Origin: Hericium rajendrae
Taxonomy: Eukaryota; Basidiomycota; Agaricomycetes; Russulales; Hericiaceae
Direction: 5' to 3'
DNA: 64,000 bases
Assembly: GCA_033439255.1 (NCBI GenBank)
Contig: CM065881.1
Coordinates: forward strand, 2,728,001-2,792,000
Shown piece by piece: positions 10,287-22,219 of this stretch. The stretch's first letter is position 1, and the number at the start of each line of letters is the position of its first letter. Under the pieces are notes generated by a model, which saw nothing but the letters and a program-made list of their open reading frames with translations, did not search any database and had not been told where the DNA came from. The position numbers and the translations under genes were made by a program.

Positions 10287-10885
10287 CTATTGGTCCGGAG
10301 TAAACTCGACGTCGCCATCGGCATGTAAACGACCGCGTCGCACGGTTTCCCCGCGCGCGCTCAGGATATCCTCGATCGTGCGCAATTTCCCGTCTTGGGT
10401 AGAGTCTTTGAACCAACCCAAGTGGTCTGCGATGAGGTGTCTGGAGAAGTAATCTGTGAGCCTGACGAAAGGAGCCGATGGCCGTGTGTAGCACACCTGT
10501 TTTTGCATCCTGGGCACTGAACAATGACGATCCCTTTCTCATACGACTTCTTCGCAAACTGGTGGGTCGAGCGCTCGTTGCAGTTTGGCACTGTGCATGT
10601 GAAGGTAATGGATAGCCGTGGCTCTTCGGTCTCCAGTTTGAATGTCTGACTGGTGGTCAAACCAGGAGCCTGTGACGATGAAGAGCCAGACGAGTCTCCA
10701 TCAGAGGGTGTACTGCTAGAGGGAGGTGCGCTGCTCGATGGTGCATTATTCGAGGACTGGTAACGAACAGAGAGCGAGAAGCGAAGCTGGGTGGAGATCG
10801 TCGGAGGCAAGGAAGGCGACGGGGTGATGAGGCTGCGGAGGCGAGGGGATATGCCTGTGTTTCGGAAAAGACGTGATGGCAGCAT
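10287..10885 (-). CDS. ZIM17: DNL-type zinc finger protein, mtHsp70 escort
   Basis: Two exons (10885-10497 and 10440-10287), 180 residues, intact. The N-terminus (MLPSRLFRNTGISPRLRSL) is a clear mitochondrial presequence, followed by a Ser-rich linker. The zinc finger spans FTCTVPNCNERSTHQF and QCPGCKNRHLIADHLGWF, the two Cys pairs and the D-N/H-L core of the family. The first pair is C-x4-C. Zim17/Hep1 keeps mitochondrial Hsp70 (Ssc1, Ssq1) soluble, so it supports protein import and Fe-S assembly. Convergent with GRX5 (150 bp between stops) and divergent from POL1 (234 bp between starts). Confidence 0.92.
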
Positions 10886-11119
10886 GGCGTATGTTTTGAC
10901 GTTGACGAGCACTGCGAACGAATATTCTGCGAATTATGCCTTGAATTTTGGGCGACTCGTCATGGAGCATGACCGTGGGAGTGACACGCTTTCGATCTCC
11001 GCCCTAAAGCGCGTCGAGACGCGTCGCACTCGGACACGAGGTCGCTGTTGATTGCTGCTCTATATCTGCTCTCCATCGTCGTCTTTACTCTTATACCCCG
11101 CAAGCTGCGGCTGTAAGAC

Positions 11120-14100
11120 ATGGCTGAGCGCTCGAGACGCGAACGGACTGACAAGCTTTCGAAATTGGCTGCGTATAAGAAGGCGAGGGAGGGCGGTAAA
11201 AGAGAATGGAAGGTTCGTTGCGAGATTCCTACCTGATTGACGCGTTTTATCAGGATCTATGGGCTGACTTTATTTTTTCTGGATATTAGCCAGAGGAGGA
11301 TACAGAACTATATGATGAGGTCACAGAGGAGCAATACAAGAGTGTGGTCAAGGGCCGTCTAGCCAAAGACGACTTCGTCGTAGATGACGGAACGGGTGAA
11401 TATCTCGATAACGGCATGGATGATTGGGGTGGAGGCAGTGGAGACGAGAAGGAGGCATGGGATGAGGACGATGAAGTTGATCGCCGGCTGAGTGCGCATA
11501 GCTCGCGTCATCATATGCTGTTTACTGACTTTCAGAGTATACAGCCAAGAATAAGAAAAGTAAGAAGGAGCCCAAGGCGAAAGGCAAACCGAAGGCGCCA
11601 CCACCACCTGTAGCGGCGGCCTCCATGAGCGCGTACAGACCGGTGGTTGATGTTGAAAAAGAGAGCGATTTCATGCAGTCGCTGCTCGGCGGCATGGACG
11701 AGCTGGATCACACCGCTATTGCCGCCGCCAAATCATCGAAAGTTCGGAAAAGAAAACCTCGCCTGACTATACATATGACAGATCCTCTTCGCCAGCTCGC
11801 GCCTCCTTCCGCAAGCCGCATGCCTCCACACACGGTTATGATGATTCATCTGATGGCCCAATCTCAGACGGCTTCGACATAGGCCGCGATCCATCGTCCG
11901 ATGACGGATTCATGATGAGTCCAAAGAAGAAGGTCAAGAGAGATGTGCAAGGAATTGCCCCCGCCGTCGAGAAACTCGGCCGTCTGGATGTGACAGGTTC
12001 TGCGCCGGTCAAAGACGAATACGACTACGACGCGTCATTCGACGAGATCGATATGGACGCGTTCATGGACGTTGACCAACAATCAGATACCAAACCTGGT
12101 GCAAAGACTGAGACCAAACCGAGCATCTTCCCAAAGAAGACGGACTCTGATCTTGGGAAGAAGCCTCTTGGGACAATCAACGGTTCGCCGTCCAAGAAAG
12201 AGGAGGCTAATCCCACCTGGCTGTCTGTATACGATTCTCTGACGGTCGCTTCCGACGAGTCGTTTGGAACGCTGAATGCCGCCACCGCTGCCGCCTCGTC
12301 TGCAAATGCGTCAAGCATCGATGCACTAGAATCGGATGGGTCTTTCCGCTTCTTCTGGATGGACTACCTCGAGCACGAAGGCGTCTTGTACTTCATTGGC
12401 AAGACGTTGGACAAGAAGACGAAAGCATATGTATCGTGCTGCGTCACTGTCAGCAATCTACAGCGCAACCTTTTCGTCCTTCCTCGACAGCGCCAGGTAG
12501 ACGAGGACGGGTTTGAAACCGACGTCGTCCCTGGGATGAAGGAGGTTTATGACGACTTCGACCAGGTGAGAAGGAAAGCAGGGATCAAGTCTTGGAGGGC
12601 GAAGTTCGTCAAGAGGAAGTATGCTTTCGGCGAAGACGACGTGCCTAAAGAAGAGACACAATGGCTGAAGGTCGTCTATGGCTTCAATGGTAGGCCTTCT
12701 AGCTATCCTTCATCTAACCTGTTAATGGGATTTTTGCCGGCAGAACCTGTGATACCGGCCAACGTCTGCAGTCCCAACTTTTCGAGAGTCTTCGGCACCA
12801 ACACTAACGCCTTCGAGCTTCTGGTCTTGAAACGCAAGATCATGGGACCATGCTGGCTGCAGATCAAGAAACCTCAGGTCGAATACAAAGGAGTCTGTGC
12901 CGTTCGTTCCATACCTTCCGTGCGACAAATCTGAAACTTTGTCACAGGTCTCTTGGTGCAAGCTGGAAGTCTCCATTTCGGATCCTAAGGACCTTAATCC
13001 CTTTTCGGATTCAGATCCAGAAGCACCGAAGGAAGTCCCTCCGCTCACAATTGCGAGTCTTAGTGTCCGGACAATCGTCAATCATCAAGAGAACATCAGG
13101 GAGATAGTCTGTGCAACAGTTCGGATCTGGTCCAACAGTAGGTCACCCTGCCATGGCACTAAGTCTCGTCTAATTCGGTTGATAGTTCAGCTGGACGATC
13201 CTACCCCACCCGAGTCCTTGCCTTGCTCAGTTCACACACTGGTTCGTCCACTTGAGCGATTCCCACCCAACTTTGAGAATGTCGCTCGCTCCAATGGCAA
13301 AGGCGTCATCTCGCCTATGCGAAATGAGCGGATGCTATTAAACAGCTTGCTGAGTACGATAATGCTTTCTCTCCTTTCTGACCTTCCATTGACGACGTTT
13401 GCGTTCCAGTCACTCTACACAAAGCCGACCCCGACGTGATAGTCGGACACGAATTCCTCGGTGTTTCTCTTGACGTTCTGCTCCACAGAATGCGGGAACT
13501 GAAGGCAGACCACTGGTCACGCATTGGTCGCTTCCGTCGATCAAGATGGCCCAATATCGGCAAGCAAGGCACGAATCTGCGTTTCCTCAACGGCAGACTC
13601 CTGTGCGATCTAGCGTCCGACGGCGCGAAGAGCATGATCGCCTCTACGACGTGGTCGCTCTCGGAAATGTGCAAGACCCATCTGAAGAGCGAGCGGCAGG
13701 ATATCGATCCCGATGACACGGCCAGCTACTTCGACGGAAGCGTCAGCTCGCCCGATCGACTCATGACGTTCGTGCGGCACTGTGAGCTGGACGCGCATTA
13801 CCAGATGGCGATCGCGTCCAAAGTGCAGATATTGCCGCTGACGAGGCAGTTGACAAATCTCGCTGGCAACTCATGGTATGTGATACCAAGTGATCGCTTA
13901 CAGGACGGGAGATTCACGGCGGATATAGGAACAAGACGCTGAACGGCGGTCGTGCTGAGCGTAACGAGTACATTTTGCTGCACGAGTTTCATCGTCTCAA
14001 GTACATCTGCCCTGACAAGTCATGGGGAAAGAAAACTGCTCCGGTCAAGAACGAGAACGAGGACGATGCGGAAGGAAAAGCAACTAAGAAGAGGGATAAG

Positions 14101-16394
14101 TACAAGGGTGGTCTCGTCTTCGAGCCCAAGCGAGGGCTCTACGACAAGTTCATCCTGGTCATGGACTTCAATTCGCTGTATCCGAGTATCATCCAGGAGT
14201 ACAACATCGATTTCACGACCGTGGATCGTGTCGAGGATGAGGTCAGTTGCTTTGTCGCTGTACGCATAAGTCGGGCTCTTATCGCATATTGTAGAATGGA
14301 GAAGAGAAGATACCTGAGCCGCCGTCATCTGAGGTGCCGCAGGGCGTTCTTCCGCGGCTTATTGCGACCCTCGTCAATCGACGTCGGGCGGTCAAATCGT
14401 TGATGAAGGATCGCTCTGTGTCCCAAGCCAAACTGCTTCAGGTATTTCATTTCCACCGCACTTCCGAAACGATGCTGATGCGATCTGTATGCAGTACGAC
14501 ATCAAGCAGCAAGCCCTGAAGCTCACGGCGAACAGTATGTATGGATGTCTTGGGTTCGAATACTCAAGGTTCTATGCACGGCCACTGGCTGCCTTGACGA
14601 CATTCAAAGGCCGAGAGATTCTAACGCATACAAGAGAACTGGCAGAAAGCCTTCAATTGGATGTGAGCTCGATACGAACTCGTTTTAACGGAAGATGCTA
14701 AAATGTCACAGGTTGTGTACGGAGACACGGATTCCGTCTTCGTGAACTCGAACGTCACAGAGCTGTCCGAAGCCCTCAGAATCTCTGCCGAATTCAAGAA
14801 AGCCGTCAACGACCGCTACAAGCTGCTGGAAATCGACTTGGACGGCATTTTCCAGCGCTTGCTCCTTTTGCAGAAGAAGAAGTACGCGGCCATCAAGGTC
14901 GAAGATGGCACACGGACATCGACGGAAGTGAAAGGTCTGGACATGAAGCGCAGAGAATACTGCGCGCTTTCCAAGGCTGTATCACAGTGAGTAATAATAG
15001 CTGGTATCTGATTCGTCGTATTGAAAACTTCCCAGATACGTTCTCGACCAAATCCTCTCTGGTGAAGCGACGGAGACAGTGGTCGAGCGAATCCACGAAT
15101 ACCTGACAACCGTGGGCGAAGACGTGCGCGCGGGCAAGGTCAAGCTCGACGAGTTCATCATCTTCAAGCGGCTCGGTAAGAGGCCCGAGGACTATCCCGA
15201 CTCGAAGAGCCAGCCCCACGTGCAGGTCGCGCTCAGGCTGAAGGCGAAAGGAGGGAATGCGCGTGCAGGAGACGTCATGCCGTACATATTCGCCTTGGGC
15301 GAGACGGGCGAGACGTCCAAGACGGCGCAGGCGGAGAGAGCCAGGCACCCTGATGATTTCCGCAGAGCGGGGAGCGAGTTCAAGATCGGTAAGCCGTCGT
15401 TCTTAAACTAATCTTACTCCTCTTGTTGATTGGCTGCCGGTCAGACTACGAGTATTATCTGTCGCAGCAGATCCTGCCGCCCATCGAGCGTCTTTGCGAA
15501 CCCATAGAAGGCACAGACCGTGCACGCCTAGCGGAATGTTTGGGTATGTAACAGTTCCTCCAATTCCGAGCAAGGATCTGATATCTTTGGATCAGGGCTC
15601 GATCCTGGACGATACCGCACCGTCGTAGCCGGCGAGGAAGAAGAGCGCTACTTCGGTACCCTCGATTCACAGCTGTCCGACACCGAACGGTTCAAAGACG
15701 CAATGCCGTTCGTCGTGCGGTGTCGGAAATGTGACGCCCAGATGTCCTTCGCACCGCTCGGCGATCTCGAGGTGAGCTTCTTCGCTCTGCTAACTATTTC
15801 TCCTCGTTGAACGCACAATTCTAGTCCTCGTTGATTACCCGCAAGGGTCTTCTGTGTTCTGCGTGCAACGCTCCTCTGAATACCGCCAGTCTGCAGGTGC
15901 AGCTGGAGAACCAGATCCGGGAGCGGATATCCAAGTACTACGAGGGATGGACAGTTTGCGATGATGCGACGTGCGGGAACCGGACGCGGATGATGGGGGT
16001 CTATGGGCACAGGTGCCTTAAGACAGGTTGCATGGGAAGAGTTTCGTTTGAGGTATGTTGGGTATGCTCGCAGATCGTCCTTGTGCTGGTGCTGAATTCT
16101 GGAACCTTTCCAGTACTCGGATTCAATGTTGTATAATCAGTTACGGTATTTCGCTTACCTTTTCGATGTGGAGAAAGCGGTGAAAGCGGCCACTGGTGCC
16201 AAACAAGGTGTGTACTTTTGGTTCGTCTTTCAAGTAGGCAATAGCTGATGGCATTGTCAGATCAAATCAGGAAGCTGGCAACAGACCATCACGCTTTCTT
16301 GACAGTGATGTCGCACACGGTCGACCGCTTCCTCCAGCAGAACGGCCGGAGATGGGTAGACATGGGTTCTTTGTTTTCCTTCATGAAGCTATGA
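11120..16394 (+). CDS. POL1: DNA polymerase alpha catalytic subunit
   Basis: A large multi-exon family-B polymerase. The N-terminus ([20 protein letters not shown]) and the acidic [14 protein letters not shown] block are the Pol12/primase-binding region of Pol alpha. Then come an inactive exonuclease-like region ([20 protein letters not shown]), motif [18 protein letters not shown] near 14163, motif B with [14 protein letters not shown], and motif C YGDTDS near 14716. The C-terminus has two Cys pairs each for CysA (CRKC, CSAC) and CysB (CDDATC, CLKTGC). It extends RNA primers at origins and Okazaki fragments. Exon 1 is 11120-11212, exon 2 starts at 11290, and the last exon ends with TGA 16392-16394. 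One base appears lost near 11757 (CC run after VRKRK), shifting the frame to the following SPDYTYDRS segment. The exon 2/3 junction near 11470-11540 is uncertain. Confidence 0.95.
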
Positions 16395-16584
16395 GTTTTG
16401 CTGTGCATACATCGTGTTTTCGCATCTGTTGTTCAACTATTAGATTTGCAGCACTGTCCAATTTGTAACTGGACAATGAAAGGGGATATCCAAACAATGT
16501 AATTCGCATCCGTTTGCCAAATGCCATGCAGCTCAAAAGGTGTATCCACGTAGATGAATGCAAATAAGATCTACCCTCTCGCAA

Positions 16585-17357
16585 TTACGTCCCGCCATTA
16601 GGCGCTGGCGGGCCTAAACCAGACGGCAAAGCACCTATTGTTGCGTACCCCCGGCGATGATACAACAAGAGGCATAGTCCGCAGCGCGTCATCCTCCACA
16701 GAAATCGACTCGTCCCTGGCGCGTCCTCGACGCGCACCACCCGCGCAACGTATAGCTTCGACGCAACGCCCGCCCCGCTCCACATCCCCGGGTCCGTCCA
16801 GTTGTCCAGCGCGTCGAGATCGTGCAGCGCCGCGCTCGTGACGAGCCTGCACGAGAGCGCGCCGAGACTGCCGTGCAGCACGGGCAGGCCTCGCGCGACG
16901 TGGACCACGGGACCGCGTCGAATGGGCGCGGGTGCATGTCTGGGCGGGAGAAGAGGAGCGCGTGGTGCGCCTGCGTTGCGGAGAGGAGGTTGATAACCAT
17001 ATGGCCGGGATCCATGGGGGTGAGCGTGGAAAGGGTCGTGGCCATTCGTGAAGGTATACGCAGGGCGAAGGCGACGAGGGGATGTGGTTCCATGGCGATG
17101 GATGTGAAGGAAGAGAGGGTCGCGCCGTGGAAGCAGGATGAGTCTGGTGAGATGCCAGAGGTGATGTTCGACAAGGGTTTGGGCCGGTGTTCTGGAGGCA
17201 TGAATGACGTGACGACAGCGACGGGTTGTGCGGTTTCGCGAAGGAGGGCGCGTATGCTATGGAGCAGCTCGGGACTGCTGGTGGCGGTCGAATTGTACCG
17301 TGCAAAGCTTCGGGATATCTCCAGAAATGCATGCCGTCGCGCAGAAGGTATAAGCAT
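16585..17357 (-). CDS. flavin reductase-like domain protein, probably mitochondrial
   Basis: Read from ATG 17357, the first about 25 residues (MLIPSARRHAFLEISRSFAR) look like a mitochondrial presequence. The body has the FMN-binding split-barrel pattern of the flavin reductase-like family: PVAVVTSFMP, GATLSSFTSIAMEPHPLVAF, ATQAHHALLFSRPDMH, GLPVLHGSLGALSCRLV, and a closing LLYHRRGYATIG. The family binds FMN and reduces free flavin or acts as a small oxidoreductase; the substrate is unknown. One base is missing near 16905 (GG where GGG would keep frame), between the PFDAVPW and HVARGLPVLH segments. No intron is needed. TAA at 16587-16585. Confidence 0.75.
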
Positions 17358-19191
17358 TGCGAGCACTGAGGTAAAGGATGATTTGACGGGTATGAATGCA
17401 ATGCTCTGCTCCCCTTGCAGCCTCAGCGGACAACTTCCAATTTCGGCAAGGATTCGAGAGGTTGTTTGTCTTTGTTAGGATCTAAAGCTCTTGCACAACA
17501 TGTACAAAGTCGAGATAGATCTACGTTCCTGGAAAGCTGGAACACCTCTTTAACTGGACACGTCGACATTCAGTTTATCGGAGGAGTTGTTGCGGCGTGC
17601 TTCAAAAGAGACATATCTCATATCATGTTAACGCTGGTTCTTTTGCATGCAGGAAGTTGCTCTGTAACTGAAGTCCTCCCAAAATAGTACAGAACAATTC
17701 AGATGGCAAATGCCTCAGCCGATAGTGAATACAGAGGGGGCGGGGCGGGGCGGGGCGGGCGCGGGGAAGACTGTCGGCAGCATAGGCTTTCAGACTGACG
17801 GTGCGACTTGTAATATGCGATAATTCAGTCAGATCTAATCTCGCTGCGAGGAGCCAGCTCAGAAAACATAGTAGGTCGGGGGCGGCCATTATGATTGATC
17901 CTTGGTCCGGGGCTTGCTCTCGAGAGACTTATTGAAATCACGGGAAATGAATATTAATGAACCTGGGGAAGTTTCGATCTGAGTAGATCACGTTGCCAAA
18001 GATGGAACGGGAGTATCTTCATGCCGCCATCAATATGTCCGGACCAGAGAAGTACCAGAGATGAGCCACGGCGTCAAAGCCCTGAGTCACGACAGAGTAT
18101 GACATACTTGGAGGTCCTCAGGATTTCCTCGTGACGCAATATATTACCCCGCACTTCACTGGTTTACACCAATAGCCTATGGAGATGGCGCAATTTTACG
18201 CCGTGAAAGTTCACTGGAACGCACGCGCCTTGTTCTGCTGGTGTTATGTCGACTCTACATATGATGGATTGTCATAATAAACAATTCCCCGCATAAGTTA
18301 CGTACGCACCGGTAAGTAGCGCAAATGTAGATCGATAGGCATGTCAGGATCTAACAGCACGCGATAGTCAGGAAAACCAGCTCTATATACAACACACCGA
18401 AAATCGGGTTCGGTGATATATCCTGCATGTAGCAGCGTGCATGCTTGTGAGCTCCGATTTCATCACGATCGTCGACCGCTCGAGGAAGCGCTGGCCTGGC
18501 GGAAACAGGATGTGCCGGTATGTAACATAAGGTGTAAAGCATCGCATATAAATAGTTTACCGGCGTCTACGCGGTTGGCCGTTGGCGTAGGTTGGCGTGC
18601 ACTTGACGTGCCTAGTGGTCGTATGGGGAAGTACGGGGAGCACTCTCTGGGCCGCCGGTACGAGGACACTGTACACTGTATGGGTGAACTATTTCCCGCG
18701 ATTTGGACATGACATGATCCGATTAAAACACGCCTATTACCGGTGTAGAAAATGTCAAACCTGACCAGACGTGATCATACGATGTTTCAGATACAATACA
18801 CACAATGACATGTGTGAATAGGCCATAACTCACCGAGAACAAGCAATTATATCGATAGAAAGTTAACGTCCGACCCGAACATGGTCTGAGGTTCGGAGAT
18901 TGAAAGCGCTATCTTATCAAGCATGCGTTGAGATAGGGCAAGGAACTCCGCGATGCGCGTTTGATCTGAATTTGCAAGATCAATCCGAAGTCCGAAGTCA
19001 GCTTTTCGATTGAAAGTTGATTTGCCAATGTGAAGCATCGTGTTGGAATCGTCAGCCGGTTGATCTTGAAGCCGTCGACTCGAGCGCTGTCTCCTTATTA
19101 TACCCCTCATGCCTATTTCGCAATGTATCCCAGTGCAGTCTCGTTGCCGCCTCGCCCTGTTCTAGCATTTGCTCTTCGTTGAGGTTCGTCC
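17358..19191. other. 1.8-kb intergenic region
   Basis: No ORF here has homology I recognise or convincing splice signals. It holds a G-rich tandem block at about 17736-17766 (see repeat). It should include the promoters of the flavin-reductase gene (left) and the MFS gene (right). Confidence 0.5.
17736..17766 (+). repeat. (GGGGC)n G-rich tandem repeat
   Basis: Four to five units of GGGGC/GGGCG in a row (GGGGGCGGGGCGGGGCGGGG and on). Four G-runs of four with one-base loops could form a G-quadruplex on the plus strand. It could also simply be a GC-box cluster. Confidence 0.6.
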
Positions 19192-21644
19192 ATGGAAAGC
19201 AAATCAGACTTCGCGGCGAAGGCGGCTGTCGTGCCGAGCTCTGATGATTCCAGCATCCATACCGTCCCCGCGTCTCCGGGAGAAGGCCTTGTCATACACG
19301 GCAGTCAGGATGATACTTCGGTGACCAGCACCGTCATCGACCCCAGGATTGGGCCGCTTGCGCCTCCAAGCGAAGAGGTCCTCGACGAAGGTTATGTTCA
19401 CCAGCTGAGCGACATCGTCCATCACAAAGAACACCCCCATGTCACTGATCTGGAAAAGGTCCTCGAAAAGCACGAGATCATATATGTGAGTGCATTCCTA
19501 GTACTCTCATACGAAGTGCTCATTGGGGAAGTTAGGTGGAATTCGAAAAACATGACAAGAGGGATCCGGCCAACTTCTCGAAGGCAATAAAGTGGGGCAT
19601 CACGCTCAGTGCTTGCCTTTTCACTATGCTGTCTGGTAGGCAATCTTGTCTCGCTCATGCTCAGTGCCCTTTATTAAGTACCCTTTGTTTCAGCGACCTC
19701 AGCGTCTTCGTACGCGCTAGGTTTCGATACGATGACTCGAGACCTCAACTGCACGGAGTTCCAGGCCACCATTGGTCTCAGCGTCTACCCTCTTGGTTTC
19801 GCCATCGTGCCTCTTCTGACAGCCTCGCTGAGTGAGGAATTTGGCCGGCGATACCTTTATCTCGTTTCTGTCTTGGGTTTTATGATGTTCCAGCTCATGA
19901 CTGCACTGTGCGTCGCGTCGACTTTAATTAATATTGAAAAGATTAACTTTTTGGCCTTCAGTTCTGGAAACATCCAGAGTGTAATCCTCTCTCGATTCCT
20001 CGCGGGGGCTTTTGGCTCGACTGGCTCAACGATGGTCGGCGGATCCATTGCTGACATTTGGCAACCTCATGAGTAGGTCGCCTCTTTTCCGCATGGAAGT
20101 CCACGCTGACAGCCAGCCAGGCGTGGACTTCCAATGGCCATATTCTCCCTTGTAGCCCTTGGCGGCACCGCAATTGGTCCAATAGCTTCCGGCTGGATCG
20201 ATATGAACCCGCACATGGAATGGCGCTGGATTCAGTGGATTCATGTCATGTGCGTGCTCTCCTTGGCAATTGTCGGTTTCCCATGAGATGCTGATGCCGT
20301 CTGTGAAGCTTCACCGGCGTGGACTTGCTCGCGCTTTGCCTGGTCGGTAAAGAGACGCGCAAGACGGTGATCCTGACGCGTTTAGCGCGAAAGCTCCGGA
20401 AGGAGACAGGAGACCACCGCTACCGCGCCCGTGCTGAAGACGAGTCGGCCAGCTTGAAGACGCTTGTGCTTATTTCAATGACACGACCACTCTGTAAGTT
20501 TCGCGGCTGTATTTGCGGTTTTCGACCTCTGAGACCGACTTGGACTCACAGACTTGCTCCTCACGGAGCCCATCGTGATTGCGTTTAGCGTGAGTTCACA
20601 CTCCAAGACGAGCATATTATACCTGGCTGTGTACTCATATCTATCCTTAGATCTGGGTCGGTTTCGCATGGGGTATTCTTTATGTCTTGATGGAGTTCGT
20701 ATCGCTCTATATCCAAGCTCTACTCACGCCGTTGACCGCCGCTCTAGGTCTGTATCTCCGATCTTCCGTGATGTGTACGGGTTCAACACTGGAGAGACTG
20801 GGACCGTTTTCGTCGCGGTGTTGTATGCGCCCTCATCTGCTGTGGACAACACTTTTTGACGATCCGGCTCTACAGGCTGGGCACGATTTTCGGGTACCTC
20901 GGGAATATGCACCAAGAGCGTCTCTATCAGTGCGTTACGCGCATATCTCAGCATCCTTGGTTGGTCTAAACTGATTTTCATTCCCTCAATAGGAAACATT
21001 TCGCGAAGCGCGGCCCCGAAGCTCGTTTATTCTGGGTGTGCCTCGCGGGCATCATGTTCCCGGCTGGGATGTTTATCTATGCTTGGACAGCATATAGCCG
21101 GATTACATGGGTTGCATCTTGCATCGGGATCGTTGTATGTATCTTTTACTGGTGGTATGTCCATGTCATTGAACATTATTGGCATTTCAGATTGTGATTT
21201 TCTCGATATTCCTGATTTACCTCGCCGTCTTCACGTATCTGGCCGATTGGTGAGTCCAGAGTGACCTGTCCTTGAATATATTGCTCAATGTTCTTCGCAG
21301 TTATGGGCCCTTTGCATCATCAGCTCTCGCCGGACAAAGTTTAGCTCGTGCGTGTACCTTAGTCTCGCGTCATTGTTAGACTAACGTTTTGTGTGCGCAA
21401 AGGTAACCTCATGGGTATGGCCTTCCCGTTGTTCACACAACAGATGTACGCCAAATTGACAGTGCACTGGGCCAATACGCTGTTCGGCTGCATTGCAATC
21501 CTCATGGCGCCGATACCTTTCGTACGTATACGTCTTGCCGCGTGCTGCGGGCCACGCTGATCGATAACATGGCAGATCTTGCTCAAGAACGGCCCTAGAA
21601 TCCGGATGATGAGCAAGTTCTCCAGAGAGGCGATGCATGGCTAG
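19192..21644 (+). CDS. MFS transporter, DHA1 (TPO1/polyamine-drug antiporter type)
   Basis: About twelve exons. A hydrophilic N-terminus (residues 1-100) precedes the first helix. The N-half carries SASSYALGFDTMTRDL, FQATIGLSVYPLGFAI, the loop motif SEEFGRRYLYLVS and FLAGAFGSTGSTMVGGSIAD. The cytosolic loop has KLRKETGDHRYRARAEDE, and the C-half has GFNTGETGTVF, CLAGIMFPAGMFIYAWTA, TYLADCYGPFASSALAGQS and RNLMGMAFPLFTQQMYAKL. These are hallmarks of the 12-TM DHA1 group that exports polyamines and drugs with proton exchange at the plasma or vacuole membrane. The substrate cannot be told from sequence. One base is missing near 20826 (after FVAVLY, before ALICCGQHF). Start ATG 19192; stop TAG 21642-21644. 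Confidence 0.88.
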
Positions 21645-22219
21645 GGCTAGATGCTTGATTTCTTCGACTCAGCCTAACCAATCCATCCCGCCGCGCATGC
21701 CAACTATTGGTTGCCGTAACATATATCGGGAGCCACACACCCCATGATCACCCGTAGATTATAAACGTCTGTTTATTGGGTGACCTGGCATGGACTTTCT
21801 ACGAGGTCCTATTTATTCTGCGTGAATTGTCATTTTTCTGGACTTGTGCAGGATTTCCACAACCAAGCAGTATTCTACCTCTGCTCCCCCATCGCCTTCA
21901 AATGGTCGACGCATAATACACCGCTTCATTCTAGACACATAGATACCTCTGTACAAGCATTCTATCACGAGCAATCAACGCAGCTTTTATGACGATTGGC
22001 TTAGTAGGGTCGGCACGCGGTGTGCTGTAAACTTGACAACAGGATGCAGCACTGAGCACGGCGGTTCGCGACGGCGACAAAACCTTTGTTAGCGATCACG
22101 TGAGGACATTGTAGTGCAGTCGCGAATCAGTGGCCTTGTCCCTTGCAGCTCTCTGCAACGACCATCTCCTTCCTCCTTTTCACTATCATCTCCTGTTCTC
22201 TCATTAACCACGCATACCC
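21645..22219. other. intergenic, MFS 3' end to unknown membrane protein
   Basis: 575 bp with no gene seen. A CACGTG E-box at 22097-22102 lies about 120 bp before the next start; CT-rich sequence just before the ATG is typical of a fungal promoter. Confidence 0.45.
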
